41,969 nucleotides of DNA, from NCBI GenBank assembly GCA_002452695.1, contig DKFA01000031.1, positions 1-41,969 on the forward strand, written 5' to 3'. The translations under genes were made by a program, and so were the position numbers. Shown here piece by piece: positions 15,628 to 24,850 of this stretch; the first letter of the stretch is position 1, and every line of letters starts with the position of its first letter. This DNA is from Dehalococcoidia bacterium UBA6808. GTDB lineage: Bacteria > Chloroflexota > Dehalococcoidia > GIF9 > UBA5629. The notes below the pieces were generated by a model that was not told the DNA's origin, did no database searches, and saw only the letters and a program-made list of their open reading frames with translations.

Positions 15628-18600
15628 ATGTCTAAACCTGGCAAAGTCCTGGTCATAGGTTCCGGGCCGATCGTAATCGGCCAGGCTGCCGAGTTCGATT
15701 ACGCAGGCACGCAGGCCTGCAAGTCCCTGCGTGAAGAGGGTATTGTTACAGTGCTGGTCAATTCCAATCCAGCCACCATCATGACCGACCAGGGTATCGC
15801 AGATGTCGTCTATATTGAACCACTCAATATAGAGGCTGTCAGCCGCATCATCAAGCAGGAAAGGCCGGACGGACTGCTGCCGACACTGGGCGGACAGACT
15901 GGCCTTAACCTCGCAGTCGAACTGGCCGAGGCAGGCGTGCTGGATAAATACAACGTGAGTCTGCTTGGGACGCAATTGGACAGCATCAAGCAAGCCGAGG
16001 AACGTTCCTTATTCAAGAGACTAATGCAGGATATCGGCGAACCCATCCCCAACAGCGAGACGGTTAACAGCGTTGAAGAAGCGATCGAGTTCGCCGACAG
16101 GACCGGGCTGCCCCTGATAGTGCGGCCCTCCTTCACCCTGGGCGGCACCGGCGGCGGCATTGCCCATACCATAGATGATCTGAAAACCATAGTCACCAGC
16201 GGCCTCAGTGCCAGCATGACACACCAGGTGCTGGTCGAGCAATGCCTCTTCGGCTGGAAGGAGCTTGAATATGAGGTAATGCGTGATTCAGTTGATAACT
16301 GCATCACCATCTGCAACATGGAAAATATCGACCCCATGGGGATACATACCGGTGACAGCATCGTAGTGGCGCCCAGTCAGACACTGACCGACAGGGAATA
16401 CCAGTTGCTGCGCTCTGCCAGCCTGAAAATCATCCGCGCTCTCAAAATTGAAGGCGGCTGCAACGTGCAATTCGCACTGACACCCAGTCCCATTGTTGCG
16501 TGCAGATGGGCTCCAGACCAACTCAACATCAAGCAGAGCGAATACTATATCATCGAGGTTAACCCCAGGGTCAGCCGCAGTTCAGCCCTGGCCAGCAAGG
16601 CCACCGGCTATCCCATCGCCCGCGTGGCCGCCAAGATAGCGGCCGGCAAGAGGCTTGATGAGATACCAAATAAAGTAACCGGCAAAACAATGGCGGCTTT
16701 TGAGCCTGCGCTTGACTACTGTGTGGTCAAGATACCTCGCTGGCCTTTCGACAAATTTACTACCGGCGACCGCACCCTGGGCAGCCAGATGAAGGCCACC
16801 GGCGAAGTGATGGCGATCGACCGCTGCTTCGAAGCAGCGCTGCAGAAGGCAGTGCGTTCGCTCGAGTTAGGCAAACGTTCTCTGCTCTGGGAAGATAAAG
16901 ACTGGGGCAGGGACAGCACTCTCGATTCCTATCCCCTGCATCCCAATGACCTTCGCCTCTGGGCTATCATGGCCGCCCTGAGGAGAGGCGTGAAGGCTGA
17001 AGACATCTCGCAACATACCGGCATTGATCCCTGGTTCATTGAAAAGATGTCCAATATTATCGACATGGAAAAGAGGCTGCTTTCCGAAAACCTCAGCCGC
17101 GACCTGCTCTGGCAGTCCAAGAGGCTGGGCTTCTCGGATTTACAGATTGGCACGTTGGCTGACCGCCTTCCCGAACAGGTTAGAGAGCTGCGTAACGAAT
17201 GGCAGATCAAGCCGGTATATAAAATGGTGGATACCTGCGCAGCCGAATTCGATGCAGAGACGCCCTATTTCTACAGCGCTTACGAAAAGGAGAATGAGGC
17301 GGAGCCGCTCAATGAACGCAAAGCACTGGTCATTGGCAGCGGCCCCATCCGTATCGGACAGGGCATTGAGTTCGATTATTGCAGCGTCCATTCTGCCTGG
17401 GCATTGCAGGAAGCCGGTTATAAGAGCATCATGATTAACTCCAATCCCGAAACAGTTTCGACGGACTTCGATACCAGCAACCGGCTCTACTTTGAAGCGC
17501 TCGACGACGAGAGCGTACGTAATATAATCGAGAATGAGTCCTACTTAAATCAGCGCTATATCGATTGTCCCTCCATCGTGCAGTTCGGCGGCCAGACAGC
17601 CATCAACCTGGCAGAACCGCTCTCGTCAAGCGGGCATTCGATTATCGGCTCTTCTGCCGAGGCTATCGACCTGGCTGAGGACCGCCGCAGGTTTGAGAAT
17701 TTTCTTAACAGCATAGGTGTTCCGCAGCCGCCCGGCGCTGGAGTAACTTCGCTAAACGAAGCGCTGGGCACGGCAAATACCCTTGGATATCCTGTCCTGG
17801 TGCGTCCCAGCTATGTGTTAGGCGGCCATGCCATGGAAATCGTCGCTAACGATGAAGAATTGACCAAGTACATGGGACGTGCGCTCGACCTTGGCAGCAG
17901 CCACCCTGTGCTGATCGATAAATATTTCGAGGGTAAGGAAGTTGAGATCGATGCCGTCTGCGACGGCGATGATGTTCTGGTGCCCGGCATCATGGAGCAT
18001 ATCGAACGGGCCGGAGTGCATAGCGGTGATTCAATAGCCGTTTATCCCGGCCTCAATCTCAGCACCCGGGAAGTGGACACTCTGGTAGACTATACAATAA
18101 GAATGGCGCTGGGCATGCAGGTCAAAGGCCTTATGAATGTGCAGTTCGTGATTATGCCCGGGCAGGTCAATGAGCCTTCCTCTGTCTACGTGCTTGAGGT
18201 CAACCCGCGCGCCAGTCGCACCATACCCTTTATCTCCAAGGTCACGGGTATACCCATGATAAAGCTTGCCACCAAGGTCATGCTGGGCATCAGCCTGAAA
18301 AAGCAGGGTTACGGCACAGGGCTGTACAAGAAACAGCGGCTGGTCGGCGTCAAAGCGCCCGTATTTTCAATGGCCAAACTGACTGGCGTCGACACCTATC
18401 TCGGTCCCGAGATGAAGTCCACCGGCGAGGTGATGGGTATCGATCATACCTTCGAAGGCGCCATGGTCAAGGCACTAATGGCAGCCGGTCTGATCCTCCC
18501 ATCAAGCGGCAATCTGCTCTTCAGCATCGCAGATAAAAACAAGAAGGAGGCGCTGCCCATCATACAGGGTTTCCACTTGCTTGGTTACGGCCTTTACGCC

Positions 18601-18903
18601 ACAGAAGGGACCGCCAGCTTCATGGCCAAACACGGCATGAAGGTTACATCGATTGAGAAAAAACTCAGCCAGGGCAGTCCCAGCATCATTGATCTGATCA
18701 ATTCGGGCCAGATTGCAGGCATTGTCAATACCATCACCGGTGGCAGGATCGTACTCCAGGATGGCTTCCACATCCGCCGCGCTGCGGTGGAACGCAGAAT
18801 ACCCTGTTTCACCTCGCTGGATACTGCACGCGCTGCGCTGAAGGCGCTTTCCCAGGGTAAAAGCCTGTACAGTATCAAACCGTTGCCGGAATATCTTAAA
18901 TGA
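15628..18903 (+). CDS. carB: Carbamoyl phosphate synthase large subunit, first copy
   Basis: 1091 residues, the full CarB architecture. The two homologous halves each begin with an ATP-grasp module (GSGPIVIGQAAEFDYAGTQA near residue 10, GSGPIRIGQGIEFDYCSVHS near 570). The metal and ATP ligands are kept: EVNPRVSRSSALASKATG in the first half and EVNPRASRTIPFISKVTG in the second. An oligomerisation domain lies between. The C-terminal MGS-like regulatory domain includes YATEGTASF and NTITGGR. A roughly 13-residue insertion separates NVQFALTP from YYIIEVNPR. It directly abuts carA with no gap, which makes it the likely catalytic partner of that subunit in making carbamoyl phosphate for pyrB. Confidence 0.95.
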   Translation: MSKPGKVLVIGSGPIVIGQAAEFDYAGTQACKSLREEGIVTVLVNSNPATIMTDQGIADVVYIEPLNIEAVSRIIKQERPDGLLPTLGGQTGLNLAVELAEAGVLDKYNVSLLGTQLDSIKQAEERSLFKRLMQDIGEPIPNSETVNSVEEAIEFADRTGLPLIVRPSFTLGGTGGGIAHTIDDLKTIVTSGLSASMTHQVLVEQCLFGWKELEYEVMRDSVDNCITICNMENIDPMGIHTGDSIVVAPSQTLTDREYQLLRSASLKIIRALKIEGGCNVQFALTPSPIVACRWAPDQLNIKQSEYYIIEVNPRVSRSSALASKATGYPIARVAAKIAAGKRLDEIPNKVTGKTMAAFEPALDYCVVKIPRWPFDKFTTGDRTLGSQMKATGEVMAIDRCFEAALQKAVRSLELGKRSLLWEDKDWGRDSTLDSYPLHPNDLRLWAIMAALRRGVKAEDISQHTGIDPWFIEKMSNIIDMEKRLLSENLSRDLLWQSKRLGFSDLQIGTLADRLPEQVRELRNEWQIKPVYKMVDTCAAEFDAETPYFYSAYEKENEAEPLNERKALVIGSGPIRIGQGIEFDYCSVHSAWALQEAGYKSIMINSNPETVSTDFDTSNRLYFEALDDESVRNIIENESYLNQRYIDCPSIVQFGGQTAINLAEPLSSSGHSIIGSSAEAIDLAEDRRRFENFLNSIGVPQPPGAGVTSLNEALGTANTLGYPVLVRPSYVLGGHAMEIVANDEELTKYMGRALDLGSSHPVLIDKYFEGKEVEIDAVCDGDDVLVPGIMEHIERAGVHSGDSIAVYPGLNLSTREVDTLVDYTIRMALGMQVKGLMNVQFVIMPGQVNEPSSVYVLEVNPRASRTIPFISKVTGIPMIKLATKVMLGISLKKQGYGTGLYKKQRLVGVKAPVFSMAKLTGVDTYLGPEMKSTGEVMGIDHTFEGAMVKALMAAGLILPSSGNLLFSIADKNKKEALPIIQGFHLLGYGLYATEGTASFMAKHGMKVTSIEKKLSQGSPSIIDLINSGQIAGIVNTITGGRIVLQDGFHIRRAAVERRIPCFTSLDTARAALKALSQGKSLYSIKPLPEYLK

Positions 18904-18924
18904 AATTTAATTGGGAGGGTTGAC

Positions 18925-21900
18925 TTGCCTCGACGTAACGATATCAAGAAAATCATGATTATTGGCTCGGGACCTATTATTATCGGCCAGGCCTGCGAGT
19001 TCGATTACTCCGGTACGCAGGCCTGCAAGGCGCTCAAAGGCCTCGGTTATGAAATCGTTCTGGTCAATTCCAATCCGGCCACGATCATGACCGATCCAGG
19101 CATGGCGCATATTACATATATTGAGCCGCTGACGGTTGAGATGATGGAAAAAATCATCGCCAGGGAACGGCCGGATGCACTTTTGCCCAACCTGGGCGGC
19201 CAATCAGGCCTTAACCTCAGTTCGGAACTGGCGCAGGCAGGTATCCTCTCCAAATATAATGTAGAAGTGATCGGGGTCGATATCGATGCCATCCGTAGCG
19301 GCGAGGACAGGATCGCCTTTAAAGAAACAATGAACCGTCTCGGCATCGAAATGCCAGAAAGCGAGGCCGTTTACAGCGTGGAAGACGCCGAGACGGTGGC
19401 CGCACGGTTGGGATATCCGGTTGTTGTCAGACCAGCCTATACCATGGGCGGCACGGGCGGCGGCCTGGTCTATAATATCGAGGAGTTGCGCATCGTGGCC
19501 AGCCGTGGCATTGCTGCCAGCCTCATTGGACAGGTGCTGATCGAAGAATCTGTGCTAGGCTGGGAGGAGCTCGAACTCGAGGTGGTTCGTGACGCTAAAA
19601 ACCAGATGATCACGGTCTGCTTCATAGAAAACGTCGATGCTATGGGCGTGCATACGGGCGATTCCTATTGTGTGGCGCCCATGCTGACCATTGATACCAA
19701 ACTACAAAAAAGGCTGCAGGACTATTCATATAAAATCGTTGAGGCCATACGCGTTATCGGCGGCACCAATATTCAGTTTGCGCACAATCCCGCAACCGAT
19801 CGTGTGGTCGTTATTGAAATCAACCCCCGCACCTCACGTTCATCAGCGCTAGCCTCCAAGGCCACGGGCTTCCCCATCGCCCTCATTTCCGCCCGCCTGG
19901 CTGCCGGGCTGACGCTTGACGAGATACCCTACTGGAGAGACGGCACTCTGGAGAAATATACACCTTCGGGCGATTATGTGGTTGTAAAATTCGCCCGATG
20001 GGCTTTCGAGAAGTTCAAGGATGCCGAGGATCGGCTGGGCACGCAGATGCGCGCCGTCGGCGAGGTCATGAGCATCGGCAAAAACTACAAGGAAGCACTT
20101 CAGAAGGCTATCCGGTCCCTGGAGAATGGACGCTATGGACTGGGCTTCGTCAAAGATTTTGCTGATAAATCCCTACCCGATCTTATGGATATGCTCAGAG
20201 AACCATCCAGCGAGCGCCAATTCATCATGTATGAAGCGTTGCGCAAAGGCGCCACTGTGGAAGAACTACATAAGAAGACCTATATCAAAGCCTGGTTTAT
20301 CCAGCAGATGAAAGAGCTGGTGGAGATGGAAGAGGAGATATTGAAATTCAAGGGTAAAGACCTGCCCGGACAATTGCTGAAAAGGGCCAAGAAGGACGGC
20401 TTTGCCGATAAATATCTTGCCATCCTGCTGGGCAAGCCTGAGCAGGAGATTCGCCGACAACGCCTTGCACTCGGTCTGAAAGAGTCTTGGAAACCTGTCC
20501 CGGTCAGCGGAGTGGAGAACGCCGCCTACTATTTTTCCACATATAATGCTCCCGATCAAACAACGACCACCAACCGTAAAAAGGTCATGGTTCTGGGAGG
20601 CGGTCCCAACCGCATTGGACAGGGTATCGAGTTCGATTACTGCTGCGTCCATGCCGCCTTTGCCTTGCGTGACGAGGGCTACGAGACCATCATGGTCAAT
20701 TGCAACCCAGAGACAGTCTCGACCGACTATGACACTTCCGACAAGCTGTACTTCGAACCGCTTACGGTTGAGGACGTGCTGAGCATCTATGAAAAGGAGA
20801 AACCGGAAGGTGTGATCGTGCAGTTCGGCGGCCAAACCCCCCTCAATATAGCCGGCGAATTAAATGCTGCAGGCGTCAGAATACTTGGCACCACACCCGA
20901 GGTCATTGATCTGGCGGAGGACCGCGGGCGCTTCCGCGAGACCATGATGAAAATGAATATCCCCATGCCCGAATCAGGCATGGCCAGCAACATGGAAGAA
21001 GCTTGCAGGGTAGCAGGACAAATCGGATATCCGCTCATGGTCAGGCCCTCCTATGTGTTGGGCGGACGTGGCATGCAGGTCGTACATGATGAGGAGATGT
21101 TGCGGGAATATGTCGAGACGGCCGTGGGAGTAACGCCGGACCGACCAATATTGATCGATAAATTCCTGGAAAATGCCATCGAAGCAGAGGCGGATGCCAT
21201 CACCGACGGTACAGACGCCTTTGTGCCGGCCATCATGGAGCACATCGAACTGGCCGGCATCCACTCCGGTGATTCGTCCTGCGTTATTCCTCCAGTTACT
21301 ATACCTGACCAACATATTAATACAATCAACGAATACACCCGCCGGATCGCTCGTGAACTGAACGTAGTCGGCCTGATGAATATGCAATACGCTATTGCAA
21401 AGGACACGGTCTATGTGTTGGAAGCCAATCCTAGAGCGTCCCGCACCGTACCTCTGGTCTCCAAGGTATGTAACGTCTCAATGGCCCGTATCGCCACCCA
21501 GGCCATGCTGGGCAAGAAACTAGACACGCTTGAACTAAAGCAGAAAAAGATACCTCATTTCGGCGTTAAAGAAGCTGTCTTCCCCTTCAACATGTTTCCT
21601 GAGGTCGACCCTGTCCTCGGGCCTGAGATGCGATCGACGGGAGAGGTGCTGGGCATGGCGGACTCCTTCGGTCTGGCCTTTTACAAGGCCCAGGAAGGCG
21701 CCAAACAGAAATTGCCAGTCAGCGGCACGGTTTTGCTCAGTCTGTTCAGCAAGGATATGCCGGAAGCGCTGGAAGTTGCCCGGCAGTTCGAGAAGCTCGG
21801 CTTTAAGATAAAGGCCACCCGCGGTACCTTTGAATTCCTTAATAAGCATGGGATCAAAGCCAGTGTGATCAACAAGCAGTATGAGGGACGGCCCAATATC

Positions 21901-22125
21901 GTTGATGGTATTATGAACGGCGAAATCCAACTGGTCGTCAACACTCCCAGTGGCAAGATGAGCAATTATGACGACTCCTATATCCGCAAGGCCGCAATCA
22001 AATACAAGGTAACTTATATCACTACACTGGCTGCTGCTGCTGCCGCCGTCAAAGGCATAGCAGCCTACGTAAAGACCAGGCCGGAAATAAAATCACTGCA
22101 GAGCTACCATGCCGATATCGAATAA
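18925..22125 (+). CDS. carB: Carbamoyl phosphate synthase large subunit, second copy
   Basis: 1066 residues, again with every CarB domain. ATP-grasp halves start GSGPIIIGQACEFDYSGTQA and GGGPNRIGQGIEFDYCCVHA; ligands are in EINPRTSRSSALASKATG and EANPRASRTVPLVSKVCN. The MGS-like C-terminus includes KATRGTFEF and NTPSGK. It is full length with no broken motif, so both copies look active. It diverges clearly from the first copy in wording (for example YCVAPMLTIDTKLQKRL against VVAPSQTLTDREYQLL), so it belongs to a different CarB lineage and is not a recent duplicate. The start is a TTG at 18925 with GGGAGGG 5 bases upstream. No second carA is present. It may share CarA, work on free ammonia, or respond to different effectors; none of this can be settled here. 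Confidence 0.93.
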   Translation: MPRRNDIKKIMIIGSGPIIIGQACEFDYSGTQACKALKGLGYEIVLVNSNPATIMTDPGMAHITYIEPLTVEMMEKIIARERPDALLPNLGGQSGLNLSSELAQAGILSKYNVEVIGVDIDAIRSGEDRIAFKETMNRLGIEMPESEAVYSVEDAETVAARLGYPVVVRPAYTMGGTGGGLVYNIEELRIVASRGIAASLIGQVLIEESVLGWEELELEVVRDAKNQMITVCFIENVDAMGVHTGDSYCVAPMLTIDTKLQKRLQDYSYKIVEAIRVIGGTNIQFAHNPATDRVVVIEINPRTSRSSALASKATGFPIALISARLAAGLTLDEIPYWRDGTLEKYTPSGDYVVVKFARWAFEKFKDAEDRLGTQMRAVGEVMSIGKNYKEALQKAIRSLENGRYGLGFVKDFADKSLPDLMDMLREPSSERQFIMYEALRKGATVEELHKKTYIKAWFIQQMKELVEMEEEILKFKGKDLPGQLLKRAKKDGFADKYLAILLGKPEQEIRRQRLALGLKESWKPVPVSGVENAAYYFSTYNAPDQTTTTNRKKVMVLGGGPNRIGQGIEFDYCCVHAAFALRDEGYETIMVNCNPETVSTDYDTSDKLYFEPLTVEDVLSIYEKEKPEGVIVQFGGQTPLNIAGELNAAGVRILGTTPEVIDLAEDRGRFRETMMKMNIPMPESGMASNMEEACRVAGQIGYPLMVRPSYVLGGRGMQVVHDEEMLREYVETAVGVTPDRPILIDKFLENAIEAEADAITDGTDAFVPAIMEHIELAGIHSGDSSCVIPPVTIPDQHINTINEYTRRIARELNVVGLMNMQYAIAKDTVYVLEANPRASRTVPLVSKVCNVSMARIATQAMLGKKLDTLELKQKKIPHFGVKEAVFPFNMFPEVDPVLGPEMRSTGEVLGMADSFGLAFYKAQEGAKQKLPVSGTVLLSLFSKDMPEALEVARQFEKLGFKIKATRGTFEFLNKHGIKASVINKQYEGRPNIVDGIMNGEIQLVVNTPSGKMSNYDDSYIRKAAIKYKVTYITTLAAAAAAVKGIAAYVKTRPEIKSLQSYHADIE

Positions 22126-22993
22126 TAGATATAATTTGAAGCAGTTCGAAGCCAGAGTGTCGTACAACAGGAAGCTATTAAGTTATCCTGGAGCAACGTA
22201 CTATCTTATTGAGCTATTGACCAGCAACAAACTTGCTGAGCTTGCTCCCGGTCAATTCATGATGATCAAGTGTGGTGGTGATACACTTCTTCGCAGACCA
22301 ATAAGTATTCATTCAGCGCCATCTGATAATGTCTTTCAACTTCTATATGCTTTGTCATCAGCAAATATTCAGGATTCGGAAAGTCGTGTGAATAGAAGTT
22401 GTGAAGTAAAGAGCAGCAACGAGATAGGCAAGAATTTATTGTCTAAACTAAAACCTGATGACAAGATCGACATTATTGGACCGTTAGGAAATGGATATTC
22501 AATAAGTAATAAAGCAAAATCGTTGCTTCTTATAGCAGGTGGTATTGGTATTGCGCCTTTGAGGTTCCTTGCCGAAAGGGCCGTGACCATGAATAAATCA
22601 GTTACTATATTAATGGGCGCGCGTTTTCCAAATGGGCTTTATCCAAGGCATCTTCTACCTAGCAACGCAAATGTTATCACCATAGTAGAAAATTGTGACA
22701 ATAATTCACTTTATAAAGAAGGATTAGTTGTAGATTTACTTCCACAATATTTAGAAGATCATGATCAAGTATTTGCCTGCGGTCCTAATGCTATGTACGG
22801 GGCCATGTCCGATGTACTCAAGAAATGCTGTTATAAGGGATCAGTTCAGGTATCGCTTGAGGTACGCATGGGATGCGGATTTGGTGTATGCTATGGATGC
22901 AGTATTAAAACCAGGCAGGGAATGAAACGAGTTTGCCAGGAAGGGCCTGTTTTTAATATAAAAGATATAATATGGCAGGAGGTTAAGATATGA
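22109..22993 (+). CDS. pyrK: Dihydroorotate dehydrogenase electron transfer subunit (PyrK-like)
   Basis: 294 residues of the ferredoxin-reductase-like fold. FAD-binding domain: RRPISIHSAP near residue 70. NAD-binding domain: LLIAGGIGIAPLRFLA near 135-150, and the later ACGPNAMYGAM. A C-terminal [2Fe-2S] site has cysteines in CGFGVCYGC plus a fourth in VCQEGPVF, the PyrK pattern. PyrK passes electrons from class 1B PyrD to NAD+. No pyrD is in the window. The linker between the domains is longer than usual (about residues 85-110). The gene is visibly richer in A and T than the carB genes before it. It overlaps the second carB by 17 bases and ends in an ATGA overlap with the next gene. A related sulfide- or NADPH-linked flavoprotein subunit cannot be fully excluded. 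Confidence 0.85.
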   Translation: MPISNNRYNLKQFEARVSYNRKLLSYPGATYYLIELLTSNKLAELAPGQFMMIKCGGDTLLRRPISIHSAPSDNVFQLLYALSSANIQDSESRVNRSCEVKSSNEIGKNLLSKLKPDDKIDIIGPLGNGYSISNKAKSLLLIAGGIGIAPLRFLAERAVTMNKSVTILMGARFPNGLYPRHLLPSNANVITIVENCDNNSLYKEGLVVDLLPQYLEDHDQVFACGPNAMYGAMSDVLKKCCYKGSVQVSLEVRMGCGFGVCYGCSIKTRQGMKRVCQEGPVFNIKDIIWQEVKI

Positions 22994-23409
22994 CGATTGC
23001 GACCAAAAGAATACAGATCAGCACTAATGGCCATGGAGAAACCATTAATGTTACTACAGATATTACCCGGGAAGTGAATAACTCCGGTGTCAACTCCGGG
23101 ATCGTAACTGCCTTCATCCCCGGCTCTACTGCCGGCATCGGCGCAGTGGAATATGAACCTGGCCTTATATCTGATATCAAGGACATGTGGGAACGGCTGG
23201 TGCCTTCCAATATCAACTACGAACACAATAAAGCTTGGGGCGATGGCAACGGTTACTCGCATGTCCGTTCTTCACTGATGGGGCCATCCATCACCATTCC
23301 CTTTGTCAATAAAAGGCTGACGCTTGGCACATGGCAACAGATCGTAGTAGTGGATTTTGATAACAGGCCCAGGTCGAGGGAAATCATACTTCAGATAATG
23401 GGAGAATAG
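22990..23409 (+). CDS. YjbQ family protein (UPF0047)
   Basis: 139 residues with the complete YjbQ pattern: an early VNNSGVNSGIVTAFIPGSTAG, then YEHNKAWGDGNGYSHVRSSLMGPS and a late GTWQQIVVVDFDNRPRSRE. The conserved His and Asp/Glu residues are proposed metal ligands. Some members can substitute weakly for thiamine-phosphate synthase, but the physiological role is not established. Its ATG overlaps the pyrK stop (ATGA), so it is translated together with the pyr operon tail. A link to pyrimidine metabolism is only suggested by position. Confidence 0.88.
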   Translation: MTIATKRIQISTNGHGETINVTTDITREVNNSGVNSGIVTAFIPGSTAGIGAVEYEPGLISDIKDMWERLVPSNINYEHNKAWGDGNGYSHVRSSLMGPSITIPFVNKRLTLGTWQQIVVVDFDNRPRSREIILQIMGE

Positions 23410-23440
23410 TAACAGGTCACGGCTGTAACAGGAGGATATC

Positions 23441-23635
23441 ATGCCTAATGCTCAATCGCTTGGCATCACTCTCATCTGCATATTGGGCGCCTGCGCTTTC
23501 CTGGCGTTGGGAGCTTTCGCCGGGGGTAAAATGACGCCCAGCAAGCTGGGAATTTTCGCCGGTGTGCTGGCTGTGATTGCAATCACCGTTTATGCCGCAT
23601 TTTCCACCGTCTACTTCCTGGGTAAAGGGACTTGA
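23441..23635 (+). CDS. Small two-helix membrane protein, first paralogue
   Basis: 64 residues with two membrane helices (about 8-27 and 37-57) joined by a short basic turn. The block LGACAFLALGAFAGGKM is matched by MGACLMLALGGFLGKKF in the 64-residue protein at 24115-24309, so the two are paralogues of identical length. A GGAGG ribosome site lies 7 bases before the ATG. Family not recognised. It is the first of three closely spaced genes (paralogue, zinc-ribbon protein, paralogue). Confidence 0.7.
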   Translation: MPNAQSLGITLICILGACAFLALGAFAGGKMTPSKLGIFAGVLAVIAITVYAAFSTVYFLGKGT

Positions 23636-23648
23636 ACGGAGAAAAACA

Positions 23649-24101
23649 ATGTTACAAAGCTTTCAATGCACTTCCTGCGGCCATCTCAATGTTTTCGGAG
23701 AGCCCGTCTGCACACAATGCGGTCAACCTTTTATCTATAATTGCCCGATTTGCGGCTGTCACATAAATAACCGGTACAACAAATGCCGCGGCTGCGGAGC
23801 TATCTTTAACTGGGGTGTACCAGTGCAGCAGCCTCCTGCCAGCGCTGTTGCAGCTTACACTCAGGATCGTCTCAACATATACCCTCAAAACCAGGAACAA
23901 ACTCCTTCGACCCTTGTACTGCCCACTGATGCGGCTCAACAGCCTTCCGCAACAGCCGGACAGTTGCGCAAATCGTTCCAGCCCTCCGACGAAAAGAGCG
24001 CTGCGTCCTATTCGACCCCCAGGTTCTGGATCATTTTGATCATAATATGCGTGGCGCTGATAGTCTTGCTGCTTGCAATTGACATGTTTATCAACAAATG
24101 A
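23649..24101 (+). CDS. Zinc-ribbon protein with a C-terminal membrane anchor
   Basis: 150 residues. The N-terminal 60 residues hold four CxxC knuckles (CTSCG, CTQCG, CPICG, CRGCG), which form two tandem zinc ribbons of the double-zinc-ribbon type. A Pro- and Gln-rich linker (about 65-125) follows. The last 25 residues are one membrane helix (FWIILIIICVALIVLLLAI), so the zinc module should face the cytoplasm as a tail-anchored protein. I chose the ATG at 23649 because it has a GGAG ribosome site and starts just before the first knuckle; the longer upstream frame overlaps the preceding gene. It lies between two paralogous small membrane proteins and may work with them. Function unknown. Confidence 0.7.
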   Translation: MLQSFQCTSCGHLNVFGEPVCTQCGQPFIYNCPICGCHINNRYNKCRGCGAIFNWGVPVQQPPASAVAAYTQDRLNIYPQNQEQTPSTLVLPTDAAQQPSATAGQLRKSFQPSDEKSAASYSTPRFWIILIIICVALIVLLLAIDMFINK

Positions 24102-24114
24102 ACAGGAGGCTGAT

Positions 24115-24309
24115 ATGCCTGACCCTAAACTGATCACCTATATCCTTATCGGCATAATGGGAGCTTGCCTGATGCTGGCGCTGGGCGGTTTCCTGGGCAA
24201 GAAATTCCAGGTATTTCGCGTCATTCTCTTTGCCGCTGCAGTAGCGCTGCTGACCATTGTCTTATTCGCTATCTATTTTGCCTACCTGGCAATCAGCGGC
24301 AAACTGTAA
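24115..24309 (+). CDS. Small two-helix membrane protein, second paralogue
   Basis: 64 residues, two membrane helices (about 7-26 and 34-58). It shares its length, the GAC..LALG.F.G.K motif and its topology with the protein at 23441-23635. The ATG at 24115 has AGGAGG 7 bases upstream, which settles the start over an in-frame ATG further upstream inside the preceding gene. Family not recognised. Together with the zinc-ribbon protein it forms a three-gene cassette. Confidence 0.7.
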   Translation: MPDPKLITYILIGIMGACLMLALGGFLGKKFQVFRVILFAAAVALLTIVLFAIYFAYLAISGKL

Positions 24310-24344
24310 TAACAAATAATATATATTTGAGAAGGGGAAAAACA

Positions 24345-24728
24345 ATGCAACACGGTAAATTCGGCACAGCCATTAATTGCATGGACGGTCGCGTCCAGGA
24401 ACCGACTATTAAATGGCTCAAGCAAAAATACGACTTCGATTATATCGATACCATAACAGAGCCGGGACCGGATAAGATGCTGTCACAGGGCAGACCTGAA
24501 CAGGTCGAATCCATTAAATCACGCGTTTTCATCTCAGTTAATAAACATGGTTCTGATACCATTTTTATGGCCGCCCACTATGACTGCGCAGGCGACCCCG
24601 TATCAAAGGAAGAACATCTCAAGCAGTTGCGTGAATGTCTGAAAATCATTCGTTCATGGAATTTGCCTGTTAAGAATATCATAGGCGCATGGATTGACGA
24701 GAGCTGGACAGTCGAGGTGATTGAGTAA
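24345..24728 (+). CDS. Minimal beta-carbonic-anhydrase-like protein
   Basis: 127 residues. NCMDGR near the N-terminus (C12, D14, R16) and AAHYDCAG (H78, C81) reproduce the Cys-Asp-Arg dyad and HxxC zinc ligands of beta-class carbonic anhydrases, which interconvert CO2 and bicarbonate. It is much shorter than the usual 180-220 residues, lacking the N-terminal helices and most of the C-terminal domain, so activity is uncertain. It resembles the small Pro_CA_2-like group. The ATG at 24345 has a GAAGGGG ribosome site. Bicarbonate is a CPSase substrate and the pyr operon lies upstream on the same strand, which makes a link attractive, but that is inference. Confidence 0.6.
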   Translation: MQHGKFGTAINCMDGRVQEPTIKWLKQKYDFDYIDTITEPGPDKMLSQGRPEQVESIKSRVFISVNKHGSDTIFMAAHYDCAGDPVSKEEHLKQLRECLKIIRSWNLPVKNIIGAWIDESWTVEVIE

Positions 24729-24850
24729 ATTTCGGAGTTTTATTATATTTACTTGATTGATTTAGTGGTATAGAATAACGAAACTGTAATATGGTAGCTG
24801 GCTGTGAATCATATTATGGTATCTAATTGATGATTGGTAGGACACTTATT

